From Nymphalis io (Eukaryota > Arthropoda > Insecta > Lepidoptera > Nymphalidae): a DNA stretch of 64,000 bases. How positions within the stretch are numbered: position 1 is the first letter of the stretch; every line of letters begins with the position of its first letter. Below the pieces are notes generated by a model. That model had not been told where the DNA came from. It ran no database searches and saw only the letters and a program-made list of their open reading frames with translations. This document shows, one piece after another, positions 47,281 to 57,349 of the stretch. A program made the translations under genes and the position numbers. The stretch lies in assembly GCF_905147045.1 (NCBI RefSeq), contig NC_065903.1, forward strand, positions 12,772,001 through 12,836,000, given 5' to 3'.

Positions 47281-48866
47281 AATTTTTTTTTTTATATGCC
47301 CCGGGATGGCAAATGACTCACTCCACCTGATGGTAAGTGGTAGTAGAGTCCAAACGCGACGACGGCCAGTACAGTCGGGAAGAATGTTCTGTACTAGCCG
47401 TCCCCGCCTTGCCGGCCCGCAAGATGCCTCTTCACGCCTCGTTTGAAGGAACTCGGGTTGTAAGAGGAGGGGAACACGTGAGCTGGTAAGGAATTCCATT
47501 TTTTGGTAGTGCGACAAAGAAAGGAGTTGCCAAATTTCTTTGTGCGCGATGGAATTGATGTCACAGTTAGGCGGTGACATCGAGAACCAGCTCGCGTGGA
47601 CTTAAGAAGGAAGGGGGAAGCAGGAATTAGAGAGAATAATTCCTCAGAGCACTCGCCGTGATACAGTCGATAGAAAGCGCTCAGTGCTGCTATCTCGCGA
47701 CGCAATTGTAAAGGTTCAAGGGTGTTGGTGACCTTTACGTCGCCAATAATGCGTACTGCACGTCGCTGCAACCGGTCCAAGGCCTCCAGTAGGTACTTAG
47801 CGGAGCCATCCCAAAGGTGCGAGCAATATTCAACGCAAGACCGTACCTGTGTTTTGTATAACAGGCACAGTTGTTGTGGCGTGAAAAAACGCCGCACCTT
47901 GTTCAGAACTCCGAGTTTCCGTGAAGCTGTTTTTATAATAGCCTCGATGTAATCCCTTGGACTAAGGTCGCAGCGAACGTCCATCCCCAGCATGGCGATT
48001 TTTCTTTGTATCATCAGCGGTGTGCCACAGAGGGAGGGATGAGGGTAAAAGGGTGACTTTTTCGCTGTGAGTGCGCATACCTGTGTTTTCTTGGCATTAA
48101 ACTCAAAAAGATTATCAGAACCCCATTTGGCGATGAGCTCTAACGTCCTATCGAGTTCAATGACAAGATTCACCCGCCTCTCTTCAGTTTCCGCCCGCCC
48201 AGCCACTGCGCATCCGTGGTATCCACCATGCACTGTACTATCATCTGCATAGCAATGTATGTTCCCAAGAGAGAGCATATCATTGATATGCAAAAGAAAG
48301 AGTGTGGGAGATAGCACAGATCCCTGGGGCACCCCAGCATTCACTACATAGAATTGTGAAGGGCAACCATCAACTAAAATACGAAGGCTACGCTTGTGTA
48401 GGAAGCTGGCAATCCAGGTGCATAGCTGAGCAGGCAGACCATATGCCGGTAGCTTGGAGAGAAGACTTCTGTACCAGACCCTGTCGAAAGCCTTGGAGAT
48501 ATCGAGGCTGACAGCCAACGATTCTCCATGCTTGTCGATAGCTTCACCCCAGAGATGTGTTACGTACGCTAGAAGATCACCTGTGGACCGTTTTGGTCGA
48601 AACCCGTACTGACGATCATTAATTAGACAGTGATCTTCTAGGTAATGGATCAGTTGGTTGTTTAGAATCCGTTCCATCACCTTACAAAGTACTGAGGTGA
48701 TAGCTATTGGTCGATAATTTGCCGGGTCAGACCGATCCCCTTTTTTGGGAACCGCTTGCACATTAGCTCTTCTCCAAGCCTCCGGCACACATCCCGAAGA
48801 GAAAGTAAGTAAGTAAGGGCTAAAGTCGGTGCCATTTTTGAAAAAGAACATTTTTGAGCAAGATCT
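47281..48866 (-). mobile_element. CR1-clade (Zenon-like) LINE, 5'-truncated, open reverse transcriptase
   Basis: One uninterrupted frame, 48851-47394, encodes 485 residues. It includes VPKKGDRSDPANYRPIAIT (34-52), SLDISKAFDRVW with catalytic Asp 117, GVPQGSVLSPTLF (173-185), CYADDSTV with YADD at 201-204, and a CR1-type C-terminal region (FTPQQLCLLYKTQVRSCVEY). The endonuclease and ORF1 are lost to 5' truncation, so the apparent start Met is internal. The short 3' UTR (47393-47281) contains ACCACTTACCATCAGGTGG in minus sense and ends in an A-run. Intact reading and short length point to a fairly recent insertion. Confidence 0.9.
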
Positions 48867-48871
48867 GTATA

Positions 48872-48895
48872 TTAATAATAATAATAATAATAAAA
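48872..48895 (-). repeat. (ATT)n tail, probable 3' end of another LINE
   Basis: An AAT run on the plus strand is followed by AAAATTTATTGCTTCAGATA. In minus sense this is TATCTGAAGCAATAAATTTT then ATT repeats, which looks like a LINE tail with a built-in AATAAA. The body upstream (48.9-49.1 kb) is not recognisable. Confidence 0.4.
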
Positions 48896-49164
48896 ATTTA
48901 TTGCTTCAGATAGGTCGTACATTACAAAGTAACTCTTAAGAAAAAACATACATATTTTTATGAGATACAAATTATTCATACTGGACACATTTTTCTAATT
49001 TACCACTCTTTTTCATTGACGACCGTATCGCAATTGGTTGCAAGCTCAGCTATGTGCTGTGCTATGCCCAGCGCTGATTTTCAGCTTGATATTAGTGGTT
49101 ACGTCATTGCTGAAGAGTAAGGGGTTGATTATAAAAACGTTTTGAAATATACAAAAAATATATA

Positions 49165-49577
49165 CAAAAAAGCGCTATATGTGGGCGCCATATGAGCTCA
49201 TTGCTATTCTCTATTGAGACATATTGACACCGAACCGTTTCTGAAAACATTGATCGCTAGTGAAGTAGGTTGGATTATCCACGACAAGAACGTGCGAAAA
49301 ATATCAAGGTCAAAGGGCTGTCAAGCTCCACAAATATAATATGTATGTAGCGAAATCCGGATTAAATCGCAATAAGGTGATGCTGAGTTGGTTGCATTAG
49401 AAGGGTATCGTTTATCAGCTTTTACTGCTGGGCAGTAGAGATCGGCCATAAATGATCAAAGGAAAGTTTGTGGTTTTTCATCATGGTAACGCCAGATCAC
49501 ACAGCAAATATTGAGAGAGCTTGGTTGTGAAGTGTTAATGCATCTACCGCATTATCACATAGTCCATATGATAATGA
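49165..49577 (+). pseudogene. mariner transposase remnant
   Basis: Translating across frames recovers mariner landmarks in the right order: EPFLKTLIASEVGWIIHD (from the family's TGDEKWI region), then VRKISRSKG, a worn central part, and LRELGCEVLMHLPHY (cf. LRELGWEVLMHPPYSPDLAPSDYH). Several stops and frame changes are present and the catalytic segments are lost. No terminal inverted repeats were found. Confidence 0.72.
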
Positions 49578-50995
49578 AATGTAAGTAAACTATGATAAAA
49601 ATTGTCTTAATTTTTTTTATAATATATAATATTTTAATACGGAGTGTGTGGACTTGTGGGAATTTAGTACAGTACTAGTAATAGTTGTTGTAGTTTACTA
49701 AAACATATCATATATACCAATGATTTAAAATAATATGTCACCCTATTAGTGCATTCGTTTTATTAATTGTCAAATATTTTTTAACTATATATATATGTAT
49801 AGTATACGACACGTGAAAATAAAGATTTTACTGTAATACTGAAACAGCTGAATAAGCGTTCCATATATTGTTTTATCAGTGTCTAATATTTATATAAATA
49901 TATTTTATTAGTGTATTACCTTCTAAGCATTTAATTCCGTTCAAAATGATAGATTCGTAAAACAAGGTCGAAATATTTTATACAGTTTTTAAGTTTTTAA
50001 TTATTATTTGCAAACTGGTAACAAATTAGCAGTGTTTTTCAGAACGTAATTGAATTAATGTCATTTTAGATTCGTTTCTTATGTAATCGAGCGAAATGTT
50101 GCTTGTAAAACGAGATAAAAATAATCCAACAAGTTCAATAGGTAGGTACGCCTTTCCTAGCGTCGACCTAATTTTCTAACGACCTTACTTTGAAAGCATT
50201 GAAATTTCCGTTGAAAACTTAAAAACTAGAGAAAAAACGGACTAAAATCAACTTGCAGCTGAACCCGAATGCTATTCAAACCCAAGCTTTAGATAAACTG
50301 ACTGTTAGTAGATCTTAGCCGAAATTAGTAGGTTATTTCTCTCCTTTACAAAATAGGTACAGGTACTTGGCGATAGCTGTACCACTTAATGAGAGATCAG
50401 ATCTCACTGGGCGCGTTGATCAATAGCTATTCAAAATGTTTTTTTTTATTACCGTTGTGTGGTAAAATTCCCCATATTAGCACAACAACACAGCATTTTT
50501 TCTTATTTTTTAGAGTATTGGCTACCTAATCCAATTACTGAAAAGAAACATCCAACTGTACCCGTTATAACTACGAGTAAGTATAACGTACGGATAAGAG
50601 CATTGCTTTAAGCATAAACAGCAGTAGTTACAAGTTATTCGAAACTGAATCCAAAGCGTATTGATTATTATTTGATCAGGTTCGATGTCAGTGAAGACAA
50701 ACTATTAAATGAAATGCCGGGAGGGTCCGGTCTTTACAGATTCAGAGCGACGTCTTAGCTAACTAAGATTTGAATGGATGCAATCACGATGAATTACTTA
50801 ACAATATCTTTCAAATAAATGTATATTTTGTGTCGTTAGAATAGTATTATATTACTTGAAAGTATATTCGGCTAAAATTCTGTTTAAGGGACAAATATAC
50901 TTTTCTTCTTAGTTGTTTTCTTATATCATTGTATCTTTTTTACGACTGCCAAAAAAGAGTGTAATAAGTATTTTGATAATAAGATGCATGTAGAG
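49578..50995. other. Nothing recognised
   Basis: AT-rich, no long frames, no repeat family that I can place. Confidence 0.35.
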
Positions 50996-51162
50996 AGATA
51001 ATAAATTTAAGCGGGTATACGACGTCACTTACTATAATAGCAACACCACACAACGTGATGTATGTCATGTAGGTTGGTCGGTTGTCAGACGTCAAGTGTG
51101 AAAATTATAAGATGGATGCCTATTTTATTATGTAGCCGACTGATAGAAATATAAAATATAAA
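50996..51162 (+). repeat. 168-bp direct repeat, copy 1
   Basis: This copy shares TTTAAGCGGGTATACGACGT, CACCACACAACGTGATGTAT and TAGCCGACTGATAGAAATAT with 57776-57943, with roughly eight differences. Both copies are in the same orientation about 6.8 kb apart and end at the same AATATAAAATATAAA boundary. They could be LTR remnants or copies of a short dispersed element. Confidence 0.85.
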
Positions 51163-52640
51163 GGAGTATGTCAGTAGCGCGTGTGATCGTATGTCTAGCG
51201 ACCCGCTTGGTCTCTTGCTCTCAGGACATCGCCAGCGCCGGACGTGCGCACTGACTGATTTAATAAAATCAACATATTGGACGACAATGGCGGCCATTAA
51301 AATGGCAATCCATTTGAATCCGCGACATCAGAAGTGGGATATGAGTCTCATGTGTTCTGATAAGCTTAGCTTCCTGAATTACAGCCGTTGGATAAGCAAA
51401 TTAAATCAAAGCAGTTACGATTTTTTTATAACGATTGTTTACGAACAATATGGAGTATTCAAAGTTGACTGCCAATCTTCGCTAGTCGGAGTGACACTCG
51501 AAGAAAAAGAAGTTACGATTTATTTTACTATCCTACGAAAATATTAAAATTTAGCGAATGTAGATAATGTATGGTAACGTATTATAAGATGAAATAGATC
51601 TGGTGAGAATGTACCAATTTGTTTAAAAGCGATAGACACTGTGTCTTACTCTGTGTCGTATTTTATAAGTTTCTTAGTAACTTCACAAATTAGCTTGTAC
51701 CTACATTGCGATAATTTATTTATTCAGCTACCCTGCTTTTAGATTAATAATTAACCCTGATCTTGCGCAATAATAGCTAAGAAACATGCCTAATACAGCC
51801 ATAACGGTAGAAAAGGTAAAAGAAATGAATACTCGCGTGACTCCAGAAATCGGTTAACGTCGTTGGAGGAATAAACCGTTTACCTCCACGAGGGACGCTG
51901 CCATGACAGTGGATAGTGATTGTGACTATGGTGGAGCATCGGGACTCTGCGGCGTTGTCTTCGCTAGGGCGTTCCGTGAGATCTGCCACGAAAGACGGTG
52001 CTGGTGCGAACGGTATCATTGATGCGATACGATCTATCAATACTACGGTGAGATCCAACCAATTTTTCAATTTCAATTTCGATCCTAGCATAAAAATGTT
52101 ATGCGAGAAGGTAGATCGCGTTAAAATTTAAAGCCAATAGTGATATTGAGTATTTGTCTCGCATTTGTAGTTGTTTAAAAACGACTCGTGCAGAGCCCCA
52201 GCAATTAACCTTGGTTGATTGGATTGATATTGGCATTGTAGTGATAAAAATGTAAAAGGAATAGCAGATAGGTTTCAGGCATTATCTAGCAAAGTTGCGT
52301 GTACAACAAACACTACTGTTGAACACTTCTTTGTACATCAATTTTTCTACAAATAAAATAATGTTTCTTTAGTGAAGGAATTTGATTTGCTATTTATATT
52401 AAATTAAATATATTACAATATAGCATTTTGTTTAAAGCGTGGTTAGTCAACAATAGTGAGAGTATGTACAGATATGTGTGCCTGGCACAAAGGGTGGTGT
52501 CCCGAAACTTGTATTGCGTTCTTCGATTGAGAGTATAAGGAAAAGACTGTACTAGTCCTAAAAGTCAGTTTGTAGCGTTGACGGTTAGTCAAGTCGCTCT
52601 AAGTCGAAAATTTTCATTAGCCACTGCTAACGAATGAATA
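51163..52640. other. Stretch between direct repeat copy 1 and the R1 LINE
   Basis: Moderate GC at the start (AGCGACCCGCTTGGTCTCTT) and a 118-codon frame (51191-51547) without family resemblance. If the direct repeats are LTR remnants, this is where a primer-binding site and leader should lie; no convincing tRNA-complementary primer site was seen. Confidence 0.25.
51916..52131 (+). pseudogene. Possible gag-like remnant (71 codons)
   Basis: An open frame reads IIDAIRSINTTVRSNQFF, then FDPSIKMLCEKVDRVK. The FDPS-(x)n-WC-EVDRA pattern is one I associate with gag N-termini of insect LTR retrotransposons, but here W is absent and the frame ends at once. It lies between copy 1 of the direct repeat and the R1 LINE. 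Weak evidence. Confidence 0.22.
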
Positions 52641-53656
52641 TTGTGTCCCAAGTCGCTACAGGCTTCAATAGATGCGGCGGCAGCCAGGAGGGTGGCTCCT
52701 CAGTCGTCCGCGGAGCCGGCCGGTCACGTGGAGCACCGTGGTCGCGAGGAACAGGCCAAAGAAGGCCGAGAAGACGAGCGCCAAGCCAGCGGCGGCGAAG
52801 CCGACTTCTTCCGGGGCCACCAAGAAGGTCCCGGTTACGAGGAAACTAGGATAACGCTGACGCTGAAGCCCGGTGCTGAGGAAAAGGGGTGGAGCTACGA
52901 GAAGGCTCTGGCCCTGGCCAAAAGCCGGATCAGCCTCCGGGAGGTCGGCTTGACGGCGGTACGGTTCCGGACCGCGGCGACGGGAGCGCGGATGCTCGAG
53001 GTGCCGCCGGGCACCAACGAGGCCGAGAAGGCGGCGGATGCCCTGGCGGAAAAGCTCCGCAAGGCCCTCAGCCCGGAGATCGTCCAGATCCATCGACCCA
53101 CGAAGTGTGTCGAATTAAGGGTACTAGACCTGGACGACTCCGTGACGGTGGCGGAAGCCGTGGCGGCGGTCGCTGAACAAGGAGGCTGCCCTACTGCGCT
53201 ATTAAAGCGGGCATCATCGCTCGCGGCTCGAGCGGCTCGGGCTCTCTGTGGCTGAGCTGCCCTGTATCAGCCGCGAAGAAGGTCGTGGAGGTAGGCCGCA
53301 TAAGGGTCGGGTGGGTGTCGGCGCGAGTCATGCTGCTCGACCCCAGACCGCTGCACTGTTTCCGGTGCCTCGAGCGGGGGCACATGGGGGCAAAGTGTGA
53401 CCGGGACGTCGACCGAAGCCGTCTGTGCTTCCGCTGCGGTCAGCCCGGTTACAAGGCTCGGGAGTGCTTCGCCGCCGTAGCCAGCTGCGTGGTCTGCACT
53501 GCGGCCGGTAAGCCAGCTGCCCATGCCGCCTGCAGCAAGTCGTGCCAGGGCGGAAAGGGCGCCGCGCAGAAAAAGAAGACAGGGAAGGTGGCGACGAAAG
53601 GCCCGGTAGCCGCGTCTCCACGCACAGAGGCGGAACCGATGGAGACCGCGCAGTGA
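52641..53656 (+). pseudogene. R1-clade ORF1 (gag-like), frameshifted
   Basis: The first frame (52641-53255) encodes a lysine/glutamate-rich region followed by a fold typical of R1/SART ORF1 (SYEKALALAKSRISLREVGL, VPPGTNEAEKAADALAEKL). It loses frame around 53190-53210. The second frame carries the rest through 53656, with three zinc-knuckle units: CFRCLERGHMGAKC (CX2CX4HX4C, intact), CFRCGQPGYKAREC (His replaced by Tyr), and a CVVC-H-C variant. The protein coats LINE RNA in intact relatives. Its stop codon overlaps the ORF2 start as TGATG at 53654-53658. Confidence 0.82.
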
Positions 53657-56408
53657 TGGCCCTGCGCTGTCTCCAGGCCAATATCAACCACTCAGCCAGG
53701 GCCCAGGACCTCCTAGTCCAAAGCATGGCAGAGTGGCAGATCAACGTGGCGGTGGTATCGGAGCCCTACTTCGTTCCCTCGCGGGACGACTGGGTCTCCG
53801 ACCACGAACGGGTCGTGGCCATCGTCGCCCCTGCGGTCGCTGGCGCTCCAGCCATCGAGGGTGTGGCCAGGGGCAGGGGGTGCGTGCTGGCCGTCGTCGG
53901 CGGTGTGACGGTCGCCGCCGTCTACGCTTCGCCCAGTCGGAGTCTCGCCGAATTTGAGCAGATGCTGGTAGAGGTCGGGACTCTGATCGGGCAAGCGGCG
54001 CCCGCACCGGTGTTGGTCGCGGGGGACTTCAACGCCAAATCAACGGCTTGGGGTACTCTTGTGGCCGATGCCCGGGGTGAGGTGCTCGAGGAGTGGGCGG
54101 TCTCGTTGGGGCTGGCGGTCCTCAACACTGGGTCGGAGAGCACGTACGTGCGGCGGCAGGGCGAATCGATCGTGGACGTTACGTTCGCGTCCAACGCCCT
54201 GGCCCGCCGTGCTCAAAACTGGAGGGTCGAGACTGGCGTGGAGACACTGTCGGATCACCGATATATTCGGTTCGATGTCTCTGCGTCGGCTCGTTCGGAT
54301 GTTCGGCCCACTGTTGTTGGAAGAACGGAAGGTCGTCCGCGTTGGTGCCTGGGTCGTCTCGACGGACAGTTGGCGAAGGAGGCGGCCATCGTCGAAGCCT
54401 GGGGGGCCGGTTCCGACCCGGTCCTCCGGATCGACCAGGAGGCCAACCGGATCGACGGCGCCCTGTCCCGGGTGTGCGACGCGGCGATGCCGAGGGCTAA
54501 GCCGCACCCGCAACGTCGGCGGGTGTACTGGTGGCGTCCGGAGCTCCGTCGGCTGCGCAAGGCGTGCGTGGCGGCACGGCGCCGTTACGTTCGGTGTAGT
54601 AGACGAAGGGTCCGTGATTACGACGCGGAGGAGGTCTCCTACACCGGATATAGGACCGCCTGCCAGGCCCTACAGAAGGCGATAGTGATAGTGGCGAAGG
54701 TGATATGTGCCACCGGCCATGGTGCCCGCAAGCGGGCGTCGAGAGGAGGACGACGGGGGACCGGTGACTCCGATCACCGAGGCGGAACTGCAGGCGGCTG
54801 TCATCAGACTAGGATCGAAAAAGACAGCCCCTGGGCCCGACGGAATCCCTGGTCGAGCCCTGAAGATCGCGTCGGAGGAACTCGACGAGAGCATGCGGTG
54901 CCTCTTCACCGCATGCCTGTCTCAGGGTAGGTTCCCGCGACGGTAGAAAACGGGCACGCTCGTTCTGATCCGCAAGGACGGGCGTCCGCCCGATCAGCCG
55001 TCGGCCTACCGCCCAATCGTGTTGCTCGACGAGGTGAGCAAGCTCTTCGAGCGGGTGCTCGCTGCCCGTCTCGTCGGCAGCATGGAGCCGGGACTCGACG
55101 AGCGGCAATACGGGTTCCGTCCCGGCCGCTCGACGCTCGACGCGATCGCCAGGGTGAGGGGCCTGGCCGAGGAGGAGGTGTCTCGGGGCGGGGTGGTGTT
55201 GGCAGTGTCTCTGGATATTTCCAATGCCTTCAACACCCTGCCCTGGGAAACGGTGATGGAGGCCCTGCGGTTCCACGGTGTGCCGGGCTACCTGCGGCGT
55301 ACCGTGGCCGATTACTTCTCGGGCAGGGCGGTGGCCTTCCCGACTGTGGACGGATGGGCCGTCAGGTCGTTGTCATGCGGTGTTCCGCAGGGGTCGGTAC
55401 TAGGACCGCTCCTGTGGTGCATCGGCTACGACTGGGTGCTGCGCGGGGCCACGTTGCGGGGGTCAGCGTCACGTGCTACGCTGACGACACCCTCGTGTCG
55501 GCCCGCGGCAGTTCATACCGGGAGGCGGCCTATCGCGCCACGGCTGGGGTGGCGCACGTGGTCCACCGAATCCGCGCGTTGGGCCTCGAGGTGGCCCTAC
55601 ACAAATCCGAGGCCCTCGCCTTTCACGGGCCTCGGAACGCGCCACCTCCGGGGGCGGCGATAACGGTGGGCGGAACTTCCATCGCCGTGGGGTCGACGAT
55701 GAAGTACCTGGGACTCGTGCTCGACGGCAGGTGGAAGTTCGAAGAGCACTTCCGGCGCTTGGCCCCAAAGTTGGTGGCTGCAGCCGGGGCGCTAGGGAGG
55801 ATCCTCCCGAACTTGGGTGGGCCAGGAGGCTCCTGCAGGCGCCTGTACACCGGCGTCGTGCACTCGATGGCGCTCTACGGGGCACCGATATGGGCGGACG
55901 CTCTGAGCGCCCGTAACGTCGCCTCGCTGCAACGTCCGCAGCGAGCGATGGCGCTCAGAGCGGCTCGGGCGTACCGCACGGTGTCGTATACCGCGGCGTG
56001 CCTGCTCGCCGGAAGCCCGCCATGGGACCTCGAGGCCGAGGCTAACTCGAGGGTCTATTGGCGGATCAAGGCGTTACTGAGAGCGGAGGAGAACCGGCCC
56101 CACCCACGTGAGGTTCGGACGTGGCGAGAGGAGGCCCGCGAGAGGGTATTCGCCGAGTGGTCGGAGAGACTGGGTGTCCCGGGTGCTAGCCGGGACCTCG
56201 TTGCGGCCATTCGGCCGGTGCTGAGGAAGTGGGTCGAGCGCAAGCACGGCCCACCCACGTATCACCTCACACAGCTTTTGACCGGCCACGGTTGTTTTGG
56301 CCGGTACCTGTGTGAGGTGGTCGGTAGGGAGCTGACGGTGGAGTGCCACCATTGTGGCGGAGGAGCCGTGGATACGGCGGAACACACGCGCGTAGAGTGC
56401 CCGGCTTA
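52641..56408 (+). mobile_element. R1-clade LINE, truncated at both ends
   Basis: A 3.7-kb block with markedly high G+C (roughly two thirds by eye, against about one third around it) carries an ORF1 with zinc knuckles and an ORF2 with AP-endonuclease and reverse transcriptase in R1 order. The 5' limit is judged from the GC jump near 52,660. The 3' end stops inside the terminal CCHC of ORF2, where RTE sequence begins. R1-clade elements usually insert in rDNA or telomeric repeats; neither is visible here, so this copy is off-site, from an unspecific lineage, or transported. Confidence 0.88.
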
Positions 56409-56409
56409 G
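53656..56409 (+). pseudogene. R1-clade ORF2 (endonuclease and reverse transcriptase), broken
   Basis: The start ATG is at 53656. The AP-like endonuclease keeps its landmarks: LQANINHSARAQ, VVSEPY, VAGDFNAKSTAWG and SDHRYIRF. The frame shifts near 54,690. The next frame has LGSKKTAPGPDGIPGRALK, then an in-frame TAG at 54945-54947 just before KTGTLVLIRKDGRP, probably a Trp codon turned stop. RT motifs follow: SLDISNAFNTLPW, GVPQGSVLGPLL, then a one-base shift near 55,460 (G run) and CYADDTLVSARG with YADD intact. The C-terminal zinc motif begins CHHCGGG and DTAEHTRVECPA and is cut at 56408. At least three lesions make it inactive. Confidence 0.86.
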
Positions 56410-56655
56410 GAGGATTAGTAAGCTGAAGTGGCAGTGGGCTGGACACATATGTCGTAGAACCGACAACCGTTGGAGTAGATGTATTCTGGAGTGGAAACTG
56501 TGCCTTGGCAAACGTAGCGTGGGACGCCCGCCGGCTAGGTGGAGTGAAAATATACACAAAGTGGCTGGCAGTGGATGGAGCTCAGTGGCGTGCCATTGGA
56601 GAGGCCTATATCCAACAGTGGATGACGAAGGGTTGATGATGATAATGATGACAAA
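56408..56655 (+). mobile_element. RTE LINE 3' end fused to the R1 LINE
   Basis: Immediately after the R1 codons, the sequence reads ISKLKWQWAGHMCRRTDN, GKRSVGRPPARW and then CCAACAGTGGATGACG, the RTE C-terminus and 3' UTR. It ends in a TGATGATGA-type microsatellite tail near 56632-56655. Orientation is the same as the R1 element. Confidence 0.85.
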
Positions 56656-56999
56656 AGGTTGTAGTTAACCTTATAAGGTAGACATATAGCAAAACCAAAA
56701 TTATAATGTTTTGTTAGCTTAACAATCTGTAATCTATATGTCAACTTATGTTTTATGTTTGTGTGTTTAAATAAATTATTATTAATATTACATCGACGCA
56801 TGTGCGAGTTAACCAATAAATACCAGAATAAGCTGAACTCTATTTAATATGATTGATCGTATAGATCTGAGTTCAATTTGCATTGGAAGAAGGAGCTTGG
56901 AGTTATTCTATAGCAATTGCATCGAATAAATGTTCGACGTGACCTTAAATTGACATAGCTCTATTATTTATAAATCAATTGAAATAAAACAAAAACAAA

Positions 57000-57140
57000 G
57001 TGAAGTTAGCCACAATGCATTGTAAGAAATCGCACTTAAATCCATTAAGCCGTATCTAGGATTGTCGTGCACAAACGCACAGACAAACAGATAAACGGAC
57101 AAAATTCTAGCAATCATTGTTTTGGGTTCTATCGTTCATT
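57000..57140 (-). repeat. Dispersed repeat D, copy 3 (partial)
   Basis: In minus sense: CGATAGAACCCAAAACAATG, ATTGCTAGAATTTTGTCC, GTGCGTTTGTGCACG and the end TTGTGGCTAACTTCA, matching the 3' two thirds of copies at 33.3 and 58.3 kb. Confidence 0.7.
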
Positions 57141-57349
57141 TACTCATTTGTCTTACATGTACAGCCGACGAACGGTTCCAGATTTAAGTATAGATTTGGT
57201 GTGCTAATTAGTAATTTGAATTGAATCACTGTCTAGAATTGAACGACCATTGTTTTGAAACGAGAATTCTGTTGTTTTGTTAAACGTAATCCTGTGTTAA
57301 TAAAAAGACTTATATTCGTCATTGATTGATTAAATGTTTTATTTAAACT

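Noticed and set aside
52665..56559. Many long minus-strand and off-frame open frames across the R1 LINE
   Set aside because: They arise from high G+C, which lowers stop frequency in all frames. Only the ORF1 and ORF2 frames carry recognisable domains.
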